Assembly (NCBI GenBank): GCA_964500015.1
Contig: CAZCMN010000010.1
Location: 1-31,778 of the forward strand
Source: JAPLYB01 sp964500015
Lineage (GTDB): Archaea > Nanobdellota > Nanobdellia > Pacearchaeales > UBA284
Length of the DNA stretch: 31,778 nucleotides
Direction of reading: 5' to 3'
Under the pieces are notes generated by a model. The model was not told the origin of the DNA, did no database searches, and saw only the letters and a list, made by a program, of their open reading frames with translations. Both the position numbers and the translations under genes were made by a program. Below, piece after piece: positions 22,566 to 30,864 of the stretch. Position 1 is the first letter of the stretch. Every line of letters starts with the position of its first letter.

Positions 22566-25118
22566 TTAAACAAATTCAACTTTAAAATCGCCTTCTCGGA
22601 TTTCTTTAGAAGCAGTTACAGCCTTTAAATCATTTAACATATTTGTCAAGAGCAATTTGTCTTCTGCTTTTATTGTTAAGATTATTTCAGCTTTCATTGA
22701 TTTCTGGGCTTTTGATTTCTCTTGCCTTACTTTTCCTAGAATTTCAAAAAGCTTAGCTCCTTTTGTATCGAGTTCTTCTTCTTTTTTTGTAAATTTTTCG
22801 ATAGTATGTTTTGGCCATTGACTTATATGGATTGACTTGCATTTTTCCTGCTCTTTAAAAAATTCTTGATAGATTTCTTCTGTTATACAAGGCATTATTG
22901 GAGAAAATAATTTTAGTATTGTTAAAAGAGCTTTACTTAAGACATATTGACAAGATTTTTTCTTTTCAATATCTTCTCCATATATCCTCTTTTTTATAAT
23001 CTCTAGATAATTATCGCAGAATGTTTGCCAAAAGAATTTTTCTGTTAAAGCTCTAGAATGAGAATATTCATAATTCTCAAGATGATTTGTGCAATTCCTT
23101 ACGAGTTCTTCAAGTTTTAATAATAAGTAAGAATCAATCTCTTCTAGTTTTTTAGGGGCTGTCAAATCATGAAGAAGATGCATTTTTACGAAATTATAGG
23201 CATTCCATATTTTTTTGATTAATCTTTCAGCTGTAATAAGTTCTTTTTCATCTAGTGTTATGTCCTCTCCTAATTTAGATGTAGAAGTCCAGTATCTTAA
23301 AGCATCTAAGCCATATTTTTCTAAAACTTGTTCTGGATCTATGGCGTTCCCTTTACTTTTAGACATTTTTTCTTTTCCTAACAAGACATAACCTGAGATC
23401 ATGATATCATCCCAGGGTTTTGAATCATGGTGAAAATGTGCTTTTACAATTGTGTTAAATGCCCAGAAAGTTATAATATCGTGGGCTTGAGGTCTTAATG
23501 AAAAAGGGTATATGTCTTTTAAGGTTGTTTTAAGAATATCTTCAGCTGTTGCAATTGCAATATCTGGGCTTAAAGAAGAGGTTGCCCAAGTATCTATAAC
23601 ATCTTCTTCTGGAATAAATTCTTTTGAGTGGCATTTTGGACATTGTCTTACTGGGGGAAGATATGTGAAAGGATCTACGGGCAGGTTTTTTTCTTTTGCT
23701 AGAATAATTTCCTCACATTGTTTACAATACCATACTGGGAAAGGAACTCCAAAATGCCTTTGTCTTGAGATACACCAATCCCATTGCAGACCTTTAATCC
23801 AGTTTTCATATCTTGAGCGCATAAATTCAGGATACCAAGAAATTTCTTTTCCTATTTTTAAGAATTTTTCTTTTAAATCCAAATATTTGATATACCATTG
23901 TTTTGCTATCAAAAATTCAACTTCTCTTCCACATCTTTCGTGAACATTGAGTGTGTGTTTTATTTTCTGCTGTTTTTTAATTAATTTTTTTTCTTTTAAT
24001 TCTTTGATTATCTTTTCTCGGGCATCTTTTATTGTTAGGCCAGCATATTTGCCTGCAATTTCTGTTAATTTTCCCTCACTTGTTAATAATTTTTTATATG
24101 GCAATGCAAAAGCTTTCCACCATTCCATATCTGTCTGGTCGCCAAAAGTACAGCACATTACTAATCCAGTTCCTTTGTTCATATCAACCCGTTCGTCTTC
24201 CATTATCGGAACATCAAATTCAAATAATGGGATTACAGCTCTTTTTAATCTTAATGATTTATATCTCTGATCTTTTGGATTGTAAAAAACAGCCACACAT
24301 GCTGGCAAAAATTCTGGTCTTGTGGTCGAGACAGTTATTTCGCCGTCAATTCCTTTTCCATCATTTCGTAATTTAAAGATAATATCATTGAATAGTGTTG
24401 ATTCTTCTTTGTCTTTAAGTTCAACTTGTGCTATGGCTGTGTTACATTCTGGACACCATAAAACTGGACCCTCTTTCCTATAGGCTCTGTTATTATTAAA
24501 GAGGTCAATAAAACTTTTTTGAGATATTTTCCTTGAGATATCATTAATTGTCTGATAATATAAAGAAAAATCAGCGCTATACCCTATTGACTGCCATTGT
24601 TTTTTTAGCTGTTCTTCAACTTCTTTTGTTTCTTTTAAACATAAATCAATAAATTCTTGTCTAGACATGTCCTGGGCTTTTCTTCCTGTTTTCTTTTCAA
24701 CATATCTTTCTGTCGGCAGACCATTGTCATCAAATCCCCATGGAAAAAATACATTATATCCTGACATTCTTTTGAATCTGGCTATAAAGTCATGATGAGA
24801 GTAGGAAGCTGCATGCCCTAGGTGCATTGTTCCAGAAACAGTTGGCGGTGGCGTATCAATAGAGAAAATCTTTCCAGGATGTTTAGGATTGAATTTATAG
24901 ATATCATTGACTTTCCAGAATTCAATCCATTTTTTTTCAACTTCTTTAAAATTATAAGGAGGAACAAGTGATTTTTCTTTTTCAGGTTTTTTAGTTTCGG
25001 GTTTATTTTTTTCAGGAGAGTCTATTCTTTTACTTGTTTTTTGAGAAGTTTTCAAATCTTTTTTTAAAGAAATGGATTTATCTTTCTTAACTTTTTTACT
25101 TTTGCTTTTTTTTGGCAT
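22566..25118 (-). CDS. valS: valyl-tRNA synthetase
   Basis: Class Ia synthetase that charges tRNA-Val and edits mischarged Thr. It is 850 aa. Residues 1-~55 are a Lys/Ser-rich disordered extension, followed by YNFKEVEKKWIEFWKVNDIY, the family start. HIGH is HLGH at 99-102 in SGTMHLGHAASYSHHDFIAR. The editing domain has STTRPEFLPACVAVFYNP near 270. The WCISRQRHFGVPFPVWYC strand and a zinc-binding set (CKQCEE, CPKCHS) lie near 455-505, and KMSKSKGN lies at ~585. ALRYWTSTSKLGED is typical of archaeal ValRS. The stop of the HEPN gene lies six bases before its start, so it may be co-transcribed with the toxin-antitoxin pair upstream. Confidence 0.96.
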   Translation of the reverse strand: MPKKSKSKKVKKDKSISLKKDLKTSQKTSKRIDSPEKNKPETKKPEKEKSLVPPYNFKEVEKKWIEFWKVNDIYKFNPKHPGKIFSIDTPPPTVSGTMHLGHAASYSHHDFIARFKRMSGYNVFFPWGFDDNGLPTERYVEKKTGRKAQDMSRQEFIDLCLKETKEVEEQLKKQWQSIGYSADFSLYYQTINDISRKISQKSFIDLFNNNRAYRKEGPVLWCPECNTAIAQVELKDKEESTLFNDIIFKLRNDGKGIDGEITVSTTRPEFLPACVAVFYNPKDQRYKSLRLKRAVIPLFEFDVPIMEDERVDMNKGTGLVMCCTFGDQTDMEWWKAFALPYKKLLTSEGKLTEIAGKYAGLTIKDAREKIIKELKEKKLIKKQQKIKHTLNVHERCGREVEFLIAKQWYIKYLDLKEKFLKIGKEISWYPEFMRSRYENWIKGLQWDWCISRQRHFGVPFPVWYCKQCEEIILAKEKNLPVDPFTYLPPVRQCPKCHSKEFIPEEDVIDTWATSSLSPDIAIATAEDILKTTLKDIYPFSLRPQAHDIITFWAFNTIVKAHFHHDSKPWDDIMISGYVLLGKEKMSKSKGNAIDPEQVLEKYGLDALRYWTSTSKLGEDITLDEKELITAERLIKKIWNAYNFVKMHLLHDLTAPKKLEEIDSYLLLKLEELVRNCTNHLENYEYSHSRALTEKFFWQTFCDNYLEIIKKRIYGEDIEKKKSCQYVLSKALLTILKLFSPIMPCITEEIYQEFFKEQEKCKSIHISQWPKHTIEKFTKKEEELDTKGAKLFEILGKVRQEKSKAQKSMKAEIILTIKAEDKLLLTNMLNDLKAVTASKEIREGDFKVEFV

Positions 25119-25124
25119 TTTACA

Positions 25125-25598
25125 TCACTTAGTTATTTTTTTAATAGTTGAAACAAAGAATTTTGCATTATTCAATGATTCTTCAGCAGGAGTTTTATTT
25201 GCTTGAGGTATCACGTGGTATGTGAAATTTCCTCTTTTCCATTTTTCATCTTTGAAGATTTCAAGCAAATTAGACGCTTTTAGCATTAAATCATTATAAA
25301 TCTCTAAAAGTTTTTTATCTAACAATCCAGTTTTAACAAATATTCTTTCAAATGATTCACATGTTTTTTTATGAACTTCTGGAGCAGAAGTTTTTATGCT
25401 TTTTGTTAAAAGTATTGCTTTTGCAGCGTAAAATATTGCATAATATGCATGGCTTATGACTGCGCTGTAAAATGTTGTTTCTTTTGGAAGTTTGAAGTTT
25501 CCTTTAATGTTCAGTTCATCGCTTAATTTTTTCAAAGATTCAGCAGCCATTATTTCATTATCTGCTCTCTCCATGAATATTTCAACCATTGAATCCAT
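25125..25598 (-). CDS. HEPN-domain protein, likely toxin of an HEPN/MNT pair
   Basis: A 157-aa all-helical protein of the HEPN class. The family signature is AVISHAYYAIFYAAKAILL at about residues 46-64. An RGNFTYH stretch near 122-128 fits the Arg-x(4-6)-His pattern of the HEPN RNase active site. In known pairs the HEPN protein is a ribonuclease toxin, or the pair acts in nucleotidyl transfer with the neighbouring nucleotidyltransferase as antidote. Here the partner gene lies directly upstream and overlaps it by 17 bases, which supports translational coupling. Whether this one is toxic is not known, and a non-toxic HEPN is possible because the Arg-His motif is not a perfect match to the best-studied RX4YXH form. 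Confidence 0.86.
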   Translation of the reverse strand: MDSMVEIFMERADNEIMAAESLKKLSDELNIKGNFKLPKETTFYSAVISHAYYAIFYAAKAILLTKSIKTSAPEVHKKTCESFERIFVKTGLLDKKLLEIYNDLMLKASNLLEIFKDEKWKRGNFTYHVIPQANKTPAEESLNNAKFFVSTIKKITK

Positions 25599-26199
25599 TT
25601 TTTATAGCCTCCTTTATTATTCTGAGATATTCCTTTCCTCCAGAAAGTATAAGGGCATTTTTAGATGTTTCTTTTCCGTAATTCGGTTTTTTGTCCAGAA
25701 GCATCTTTAGAAATTGTTCTTTTGTAAATACATAAAGATGAATTTTAGGGATGTTCATCTCGCAGTCATATCTCAGTTCAGAGTAAACTTCATTTGGATT
25801 TAGAGAATCACATATTATGGCTAAATCTAAATCAGAGTTTTTTGTTTGTGTTCCCCTTGCATAACTGCCAGTAACAATAAGAATGTAAAATTCAGAAGGT
25901 ATCTTTGATGATATTTTTTCTAGGTCTTTTAGGGGAATATTTTTTTTATTAAACCCTATATACTCGGAAACAAACCCCACATAAAATAACGCTTTCATTG
26001 AATCAAAGTTTATCGAGTAAAGAATCGCGTTTCCTACTTTTTTTTCTTTTAAAATCCTTTCTTTTGTGAATTTTTTTAAAGTCTTGAATACATAACTCTT
26101 CGACTTTTTTTTAGATATAATTATTACTTGCTTGAATGTAAACTTTTGCCAAGGTTTATCTGCAAAAGGCTTTAGTATTTCATATTCTTTGTTTAGCAT
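25582..26199 (-). CDS. MNT-type nucleotidyltransferase with N-terminal winged helix
   Basis: A 205-aa protein. Residues 1-~65 form a winged helix (QKFTFKQVIIISKKKSKSYV, then KFTKERILKEKKVGNAILYS), likely to bind DNA. Residues ~95-190 are a minimal nucleotidyltransferase domain of the MNT group. The motif GSYARGT lies at 111-117, followed by NSDLDLAII at 121-129 with both metal-binding Asp residues, and a later IPKIHLYVF strand that would carry the third acidic position, though that residue is not evident. In HepT/MntA-type systems the MNT protein adds nucleotides to the HEPN toxin and represses the operon. The winged helix here makes autoregulation likely, and operator-like repeats lie in its promoter. 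It overlaps the HEPN gene by 17 bases. Confidence 0.87.
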   Translation of the reverse strand: MLNKEYEILKPFADKPWQKFTFKQVIIISKKKSKSYVFKTLKKFTKERILKEKKVGNAILYSINFDSMKALFYVGFVSEYIGFNKKNIPLKDLEKISSKIPSEFYILIVTGSYARGTQTKNSDLDLAIICDSLNPNEVYSELRYDCEMNIPKIHLYVFTKEQFLKMLLDKKPNYGKETSKNALILSGGKEYLRIIKEAIKNGFNG

Positions 26200-26227
26200 T
26201 TTTGTTGATTTAGTTAATTAATTAATT

Positions 26228-26272
26228 CCTATTTTTGGGTATGACTATACCTATTTTTAGGACTTTAAATAT
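26228..26272 (-). promoter_or_regulatory. promoter with two operator-like repeats before the HEPN/MNT pair
   Basis: Two near-identical 12-bp sites, CCTATTTTTGGG (26228-26239) and CCTATTTTTAGG (26250-26261), lie 22 bp apart. That is about two turns of DNA, so they face the same side. The second is itself a near palindrome. Between and across them runs another dyad, GGTAT-GACT-ATACC at 26238-26251. A minus-strand TATA box (ATATTTAAAG) lies at 26263-26272, which places the transcription start within the repeats. That is a typical repressor position in archaea. Confidence 0.55.
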
Positions 26273-26358
26273 CTTTTGGTTTGATTGGCTTTGTTGGGTC
26301 TCGATATTATCTCATAAAATCTCATAAAGTTTAAAAACTTGGTTGATTATGCCCAAAT

Positions 26359-26616
26359 ATGAAAAAAGGTGTTTTATTGATTGGAGTTTTTTTAGTGATG
26401 TTTCTCTTCATTGTTCAATTTTCTAGCGCAGGAATATTTAACTCTCTAAATCAACAATCACAGCCACCGCCATCACAAACTCAAACAATCTGTTGCATGA
26501 AAACTCAAACACCCATTCAACCAATTAGCATTACAGCTTCTGCAATAAAACAAGTTGGAGAAACGTATAAGCAATTTTTCACAAAGATATTTGATTTTCT
26601 GAAAAATTTGTTCTAG
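26359..26616 (+). CDS. small secreted or membrane-anchored protein
   Basis: An 85-aa protein. Residues 1-24 form a signal peptide (MKKGVLLIGVFLVMFLFIVQ, then FSSAG). A short Gln/Pro/Ser-rich stretch follows, with a vicinal cysteine pair (TICCMKTQ at ~45), and then an amphipathic C-terminal helix (QVGETYKQFFTKIFDFLKNLF). The function is unknown. The last helix could be a membrane-surface anchor. It lies between the divergent toxin-antitoxin genes and the large surface protein, in the same direction as the latter, with a 141-base spacer. It does not share a recognisable family with it. Confidence 0.7.
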   Translation: MKKGVLLIGVFLVMFLFIVQFSSAGIFNSLNQQSQPPPSQTQTICCMKTQTPIQPISITASAIKQVGETYKQFFTKIFDFLKNLF

Positions 26617-26714
26617 TTTTTGTAAGTCATAAATCTTTTTGTAAATGATAAATGAATCATAAAAAATGATGAAAAGCACGATAAATAAAAAGATATTTAA
26701 AGGGTTTTTTGTTA

Positions 26715-26723
26715 CTTTATATA
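26715..26723 (+). promoter_or_regulatory. TATA box of the large surface-protein gene
   Basis: CTTTATATA about 40 bases before the ATG at 26758. A second candidate, GATATTTAAAGGG, lies just upstream near 26692-26704. Confidence 0.45.
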
Positions 26724-26757
26724 GACAATAATTTAAGAAAATATTTTAACTGAAAAG

Positions 26758-29409
26758 ATGGTGAAGCACAAAAATCGAAAAAGGTATAGAGAAAGTTCTG
26801 AAAAAAATCATGTTAATCATTCACATGAAAAAATTATAATTGCCTTGTTCATGGTTTTTGTTTTTCTTGCAGTTGTCACTGTTATGAATACAGCTCCCGA
26901 AGGAGTTTTTAAAATGCCTATTTCTGCATTTGCAGGTAAAGAAATTTCTTTGAATAAAACATCTTTTACTGGCAATGAAATTATAAAAGGAAATATCACC
27001 TTGACTTTAGAACCAGAAGATATTATCCCTGGAAATTCTATGGTGACTTTCTCTATTCTAGTTGATCCTGTTTTAACTGATTCTTTAAAAAATTGTCCAA
27101 CAGAATATGTTTGTCCAAATGGAGCATTAGTTAGTTGGCATCAGATTAATAGCACTACAAATGAGTGTGAAATCAAAAGAGAAGATCCAGAAGGATATTG
27201 CTGCTCAAGAAATCCTGCAGAATGTACCCAAGTTATCCTGAATAAAGATTTTGATGCTGGTCTAGACAGCTGGTATAGGGTTCCTGCTTCTGGGGATTTT
27301 ATTAATGTTGAAAATGTTATATGGATTGATGATGAAGAAAATGAAGTTTTTTCAAATGCGGCTTTTGAAGATTCAAGTTTAGCAACACGCAATACAACAT
27401 ATTCATTAAGACAAGGACTTGGAACTAGAAAAATAAGTATTAATAGTTTGAATAATGTGCCTAGTCAACCAATCACTTTTTTGCAAGAATGGTTTTGTAA
27501 TACAACTACAGATTCTTGTCAAAGCGAAAATGATGTTTCTTGCCCTAATTCTCAATGTTCTAATGGTGCTTGTGTTTCTCCCGCATATTCTGCTCTTGTT
27601 TCTCCTGTAAATCTATTTTCTGGTGGCGCAGTATTTTCAATACTAACAGAAGATAATATTTATTATTATCAATCTCAATCGCAATCTGCTCCTCAAGGTC
27701 AAAGTGCTGCTTGTTATGACTCAGATGGCAAAAACTATTATGCTAAAGGGAATTGTTCTATGAATGGAATTAATGTAGCAACTGATAGATGTATATCACA
27801 ACCACCTTTAGAACCAATTTCAAAAGGTTTGTTGAAATACAGGATAGCGTGGCAAAAAGAAGATATTAAAGATTATGGTTGTGCTTTTGAGATAGTTGTC
27901 AAAGGAGAATCATTAAGTGGAATTAGAAACTTGCATTATTATTATAAGATTGATAATTTATGCAATCATCCAGCTGTAAATAGTACAGATAAATATATTG
28001 ATATGAGCTTGCCTGGAGAAAGTTATGTAGGCGAGGTAATTTGGGATACAAAAGAAATTGATCTTTATTCTGATTGGACTGCAAAATTTGGAACTGGAAG
28101 TTCAAATGATAATATAACTGAGATTTATCTTCTTTCTTACACTAAAACACTTAATAATCTTGGATACGGGCAAAAGGTTTGGCTTGATTATGCTAAATTA
28201 GAAAAAGCAGGTCATGTTGAGCCATTTACTGAATGTACTAATTTAGATAAACAATGCTGTTTAGAAGGAACTGGTTTAGAAGATTATTTAGGAAGGCAAC
28301 TTAATTGCTCTTCTGGATATGAATGCTGGTCAAAATGCACTAGTTTATCAGCTATGAAGCTAACTACCTTTATTTCAATATCTTCTTCAAGTGGAAAAAG
28401 AAATACAACTTCAGGAGACGAATGCCAGGCAATTGTTGATGGGGAACTAAAATTATTGCACGATCCTTGTTATCTTGTTTCACAGGGAGGTGTTGGAAAA
28501 GGTTATACTGCTTGTTTGACTAATCCTAATTCTGGAACTTGTTCAAATTGGGATAATACTTATAGAGTTGATTTATCATCTAGTGGAATAAATTTAAAAG
28601 CTCCAAATAAAAATGGAAGCTATACATTAAATTGGAAATTTGATTATTTCCCAACAATTGCTGAACCTTGTTATGATTATGATGATAGTGATCCAGAAAA
28701 TCCTGTAGAAGTTCCAGTTCCTTGCTTAATTTTTGAAAAAACAACTAGATTTACAGTTGGAAGTGTTTTAAGTTGTGAAGAAAATTGGGCTGTAATTAAT
28801 GTTACTGATTGTATTAATAATCTTCAGACTGTTACAGAAGAAGATTTAGCAAGATGTCCTGAAAATTCTCCAACATGGCAAAGAGTTACTAATCAGTCAT
28901 GTGGTATCACTTTATGTTCTCCAAGTTCATATCAATGTTTTGGCAATATTTATCAACAATGTTCTCAGAATGGGTCAATTTGGATTGATTTAATGGATTG
29001 TAATGTTCAAAACCAATTATGTGATATTTATCAAGAAGGATGTTATACTCCTTGCACGCCAAATTGCGAAGGAGTAAAATGCAATAGTGACGATGGTTGT
29101 GGCGGGATTTGTGTTGATAATTGCAATGAAACAAACATTCCATGGATGATTATAATTATTATAGTTTTAGTTGTTATTGCAATAGTTGTTGTTTTATTAT
29201 TAGTATTAAAGAAAACACCTAAGTATGGTACAAGTATTGGACAAGATTCAACAATGCCTGGTTCATCAAGTCAGTATCCTGAAGTTGTTTCTTATATTAA
29301 AGATGCTGTTGCTGCAGGTGCTGGAAAACCAGATATCAAAGCCAAATTATTAGAAGCTGGTTGGCCAAATGATGTCATAGATCAGAGTTTTAGAGATTAC
29401 GGGATGTAA
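26758..29409 (+). CDS. large Cys-rich surface protein with C-terminal anchor and cytoplasmic tail
   Basis: An 883-aa exported protein. A basic N-terminus precedes a signal-anchor at residues ~26-44. Residues ~50-790 are extracellular, with many Asn-x-Ser/Thr sequons and about 50 cysteines, often paired (QCCLEG, then YCCSRNP). Beta-sandwich-like stretches include TLTLEPEDIIPGNSMVTFS near 82-100. Near 764-790 is CTPNCEGVKCNSDDGCGGIC, a small Cys module resembling DGCGG-type repeats in bacterial surface proteins. A transmembrane helix (WMIIIIIVLVVIAIVVVLLL) at ~797-818 is followed by a ~65-residue cytoplasmic tail. The tail ends in YIKDAVAAGAGKPDIKAKLL and EAGWPNDVIDQSFRDYGM, a short helical module I recall from the ends of other DPANN and CPR membrane proteins. 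Likely role: cell-surface attachment or envelope structure. Confidence 0.85.
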   Translation: MVKHKNRKRYRESSEKNHVNHSHEKIIIALFMVFVFLAVVTVMNTAPEGVFKMPISAFAGKEISLNKTSFTGNEIIKGNITLTLEPEDIIPGNSMVTFSILVDPVLTDSLKNCPTEYVCPNGALVSWHQINSTTNECEIKREDPEGYCCSRNPAECTQVILNKDFDAGLDSWYRVPASGDFINVENVIWIDDEENEVFSNAAFEDSSLATRNTTYSLRQGLGTRKISINSLNNVPSQPITFLQEWFCNTTTDSCQSENDVSCPNSQCSNGACVSPAYSALVSPVNLFSGGAVFSILTEDNIYYYQSQSQSAPQGQSAACYDSDGKNYYAKGNCSMNGINVATDRCISQPPLEPISKGLLKYRIAWQKEDIKDYGCAFEIVVKGESLSGIRNLHYYYKIDNLCNHPAVNSTDKYIDMSLPGESYVGEVIWDTKEIDLYSDWTAKFGTGSSNDNITEIYLLSYTKTLNNLGYGQKVWLDYAKLEKAGHVEPFTECTNLDKQCCLEGTGLEDYLGRQLNCSSGYECWSKCTSLSAMKLTTFISISSSSGKRNTTSGDECQAIVDGELKLLHDPCYLVSQGGVGKGYTACLTNPNSGTCSNWDNTYRVDLSSSGINLKAPNKNGSYTLNWKFDYFPTIAEPCYDYDDSDPENPVEVPVPCLIFEKTTRFTVGSVLSCEENWAVINVTDCINNLQTVTEEDLARCPENSPTWQRVTNQSCGITLCSPSSYQCFGNIYQQCSQNGSIWIDLMDCNVQNQLCDIYQEGCYTPCTPNCEGVKCNSDDGCGGICVDNCNETNIPWMIIIIIVLVVIAIVVVLLLVLKKTPKYGTSIGQDSTMPGSSSQYPEVVSYIKDAVAAGAGKPDIKAKLLEAGWPNDVIDQSFRDYGM

Positions 29410-29594
29410 TGGAATTTTGACTGCTTCAGCACAAGATTTTTCAAAAATAAATTAGTTTGCAGAATATACCTATATTATTTATTATAATTTTTCTATGCGC
29501 TTTAAGGCATATTGCGCTTTGTTTTTTTTATAGACTATTTTCAAAAAACTTAAGAATTCGTTTTTATTTATTCTTCTAAATCTCTTAAATCACC

Positions 29595-29882
29595 TTAAAG
29601 AAGACCTTGTTCTTCTAGAGATTTCATTTTATCAAAAATAGCTAAACCTCTCGGGCAAACTCTTCTTTCTCCTAAAACACTTTTGTTTCTTAGATATGAA
29701 ACAACAACATCATAATCCATTCCTGGAACTTCTGCTTTAGAAGGAAATTTTCTTCTAGGTTTTAATTGCGCATAAAATTCTGTGAAATAATTTGGATCTA
29801 CTCCCAAATCTGCTAATTCTTGAGCTACAGTTCTAACTTCATTCATTGCTCTTACATCACTTGCAAGTTCTTCAGCGCGCAT
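29595..29882 (-). CDS. small soluble protein, unknown function
   Basis: A 95-aa protein. The N-terminal half is a charged helix (MRAEELASDVRAMNEVRTVA), followed by a loop and FYAQLKPRRKFPSKAEVPG, then a helix and a C-terminal helix ending EEQGLL. There is a single cysteine and no membrane segment. I do not recognise it. The TATA-like CTTATAAACC lies ~25 bases before the ATG, giving a leaderless mRNA. Between it and the surface-protein gene (29410-29594) no intact gene is visible. One minus-strand frame just downstream (about 29483-29570) reads protein-like but has no start codon. Confidence 0.7.
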   Translation of the reverse strand: MRAEELASDVRAMNEVRTVAQELADLGVDPNYFTEFYAQLKPRRKFPSKAEVPGMDYDVVVSYLRNKSVLGERRVCPRGLAIFDKMKSLEEQGLL

Positions 29883-29995
29883 TTTTATTTATTTATCTAT
29901 GGTTTATAAGGTTTATTGTGTTTGAGAACTATTTCAGAAATTTTTATTTTTTTGTTTAACATCAGATTTAAAAATGAAAAAATTCTATAATCAAG

Positions 29996-30376
29996 ATGGA
30001 AAAATCAACGAGATTAGTTGTTGGCAGAATTCATGTTCCTCAAAATGTCAATCTTGCTAACACATATTTTCTTCCTTTAAGTTGCGGATGTGTAGACGCA
30101 AGAATGAGGCTTCGCAAAGAAATTTCTGATTTAGCAGCCAATGTATTTCAAAATGATTGGACAGCAAGAATTGGATTTGATTCTGAATCTTGTGATTTTG
30201 TTTCTGTTTCTGTAAGAGGAATAGAAAACGAAGCATTAGTTCTGGGTTGTGTCGTGTATGATAGAATAAAAAAATCACAACCAACAGGAATTGATGTTAT
30301 AACTTTTGCAAACCCAACTGCAAATGGAAAAATCATAGACTATTTTGAAGGCAGAAAGATTTATCCAATATTTTGA
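29996..30376 (+). CDS. unknown soluble protein, 126 aa
   Basis: A 126-aa cytoplasmic protein of unrecognised family. It has a beta-rich N-terminus (STRLVVGRIHVPQN), then LSCGCVDARMRLRKEISDLA with a CxC pair, then two beta hairpins (DFVSVSVRGIENEALVLGCV and GIDVITFANPTANGKIIDYF) and a short basic tail. The pattern suggests a small alpha/beta fold. It is probably leaderless: AGATTTAAAAATG lies ~28 bases before the start. It converges with rnp2, with only two bases between the stops, so the two transcripts must overlap at their 3' ends. Confidence 0.72.
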   Translation: MEKSTRLVVGRIHVPQNVNLANTYFLPLSCGCVDARMRLRKEISDLAANVFQNDWTARIGFDSESCDFVSVSVRGIENEALVLGCVVYDRIKKSQPTGIDVITFANPTANGKIIDYFEGRKIYPIF

Positions 30377-30378
30377 TT

Positions 30379-30729
30379 TTATAAAAATCTTTCACTCTTT
30401 TTTATAGTCCCGCTTACACCAATACATTTCATTGAAATGTCTTTGTCTTTAAATAATGTTAAACTAGCTTTAACATAATCAACATATTTTGTTAAAACAC
30501 TTAGGGTGACTAAGTACTTACATTTTGTTTCTTTTATATTTACAAATAAAGGGCCTGCACTTGCCAAGCCAAGAGAACCAATAAACTGTCTTATTGATAA
30601 TTCAATTTTATTTTTAATTTCATTATCAGATAATTTTTCTTTGCTTATTAGTTCTATGATTAGGTAATGCCTTTTTTCTTTTAATGTTGGCCTTAATTTT
30701 AATTTGTCTTTTTTCTTTTTTGGTTTCAT
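30379..30729 (-). CDS. rnp2: ribonuclease P protein component 2 (Pop5 homologue)
   Basis: Archaeal Pop5-like protein, which pairs with Rpp30 and activates the RNase P catalytic RNA in tRNA 5'-end maturation. It is 116 aa. After a basic N-terminus (MKPKKKKDKLKLRPTLKEKR) the family core is visible: HYLIIELISKEKLSDNEI, then IRQFIGSLGLASAGPLFVNI, then KYLVTLSVLTKYVDYVKASL and the closing CIGVSGTIKKSERF. The LGVSGTIRK-type end is highly characteristic of Pop5. The length is normal. It sits upstream of the dyad at 30772-30803, with the 114-aa protein gene beyond that on the same strand. Confidence 0.9.
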   Translation of the reverse strand: MKPKKKKDKLKLRPTLKEKRHYLIIELISKEKLSDNEIKNKIELSIRQFIGSLGLASAGPLFVNIKETKCKYLVTLSVLTKYVDYVKASLTLFKDKDISMKCIGVSGTIKKSERFL

Positions 30730-30771
30730 TTTAAGGTATGTTGAGTAAGTATATGTTGAGGATTATGTCTT

Positions 30772-30803
30772 GCAACAGTGCTTTAAGCACAACGTTGTGT
30801 TGC
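30772..30803. repeat. nested dyad upstream of rnp2
   Basis: Outer arms GCAACA (30772-30777) and TGTTGC (30798-30803) enclose the near-perfect palindrome GTGCTTTAAGCAC (30778-30790) and CAACGTTG (30790-30797). It lies 42 bases before the rnp2 start. It could be an operator, a terminator hairpin for the upstream gene, or a small RNA stem. No consensus is recognised. Confidence 0.4.
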
Positions 30804-30864
30804 GCATTTAGCTTTAACTCATTATCAATAGAATAATTATGCTTAAATAGTTTTTCTTAAAAAA

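Noticed and set aside
25125..26199. A wider defence island around the HEPN/MNT pair
   Set aside because: The neighbours are valS and a small secreted protein. No nuclease, helicase, transposase or other defence gene is near.
29483..29570. Minus-strand open frame downstream of the 95-aa gene reading KNEFLSFLKIVYKKNKAQ and ending ALKRIEKL
   Set aside because: It reads like protein but has no usable start codon and is only ~30 codons. It may be a gene remnant or chance in Lys-rich AT sequence, too weak to call.
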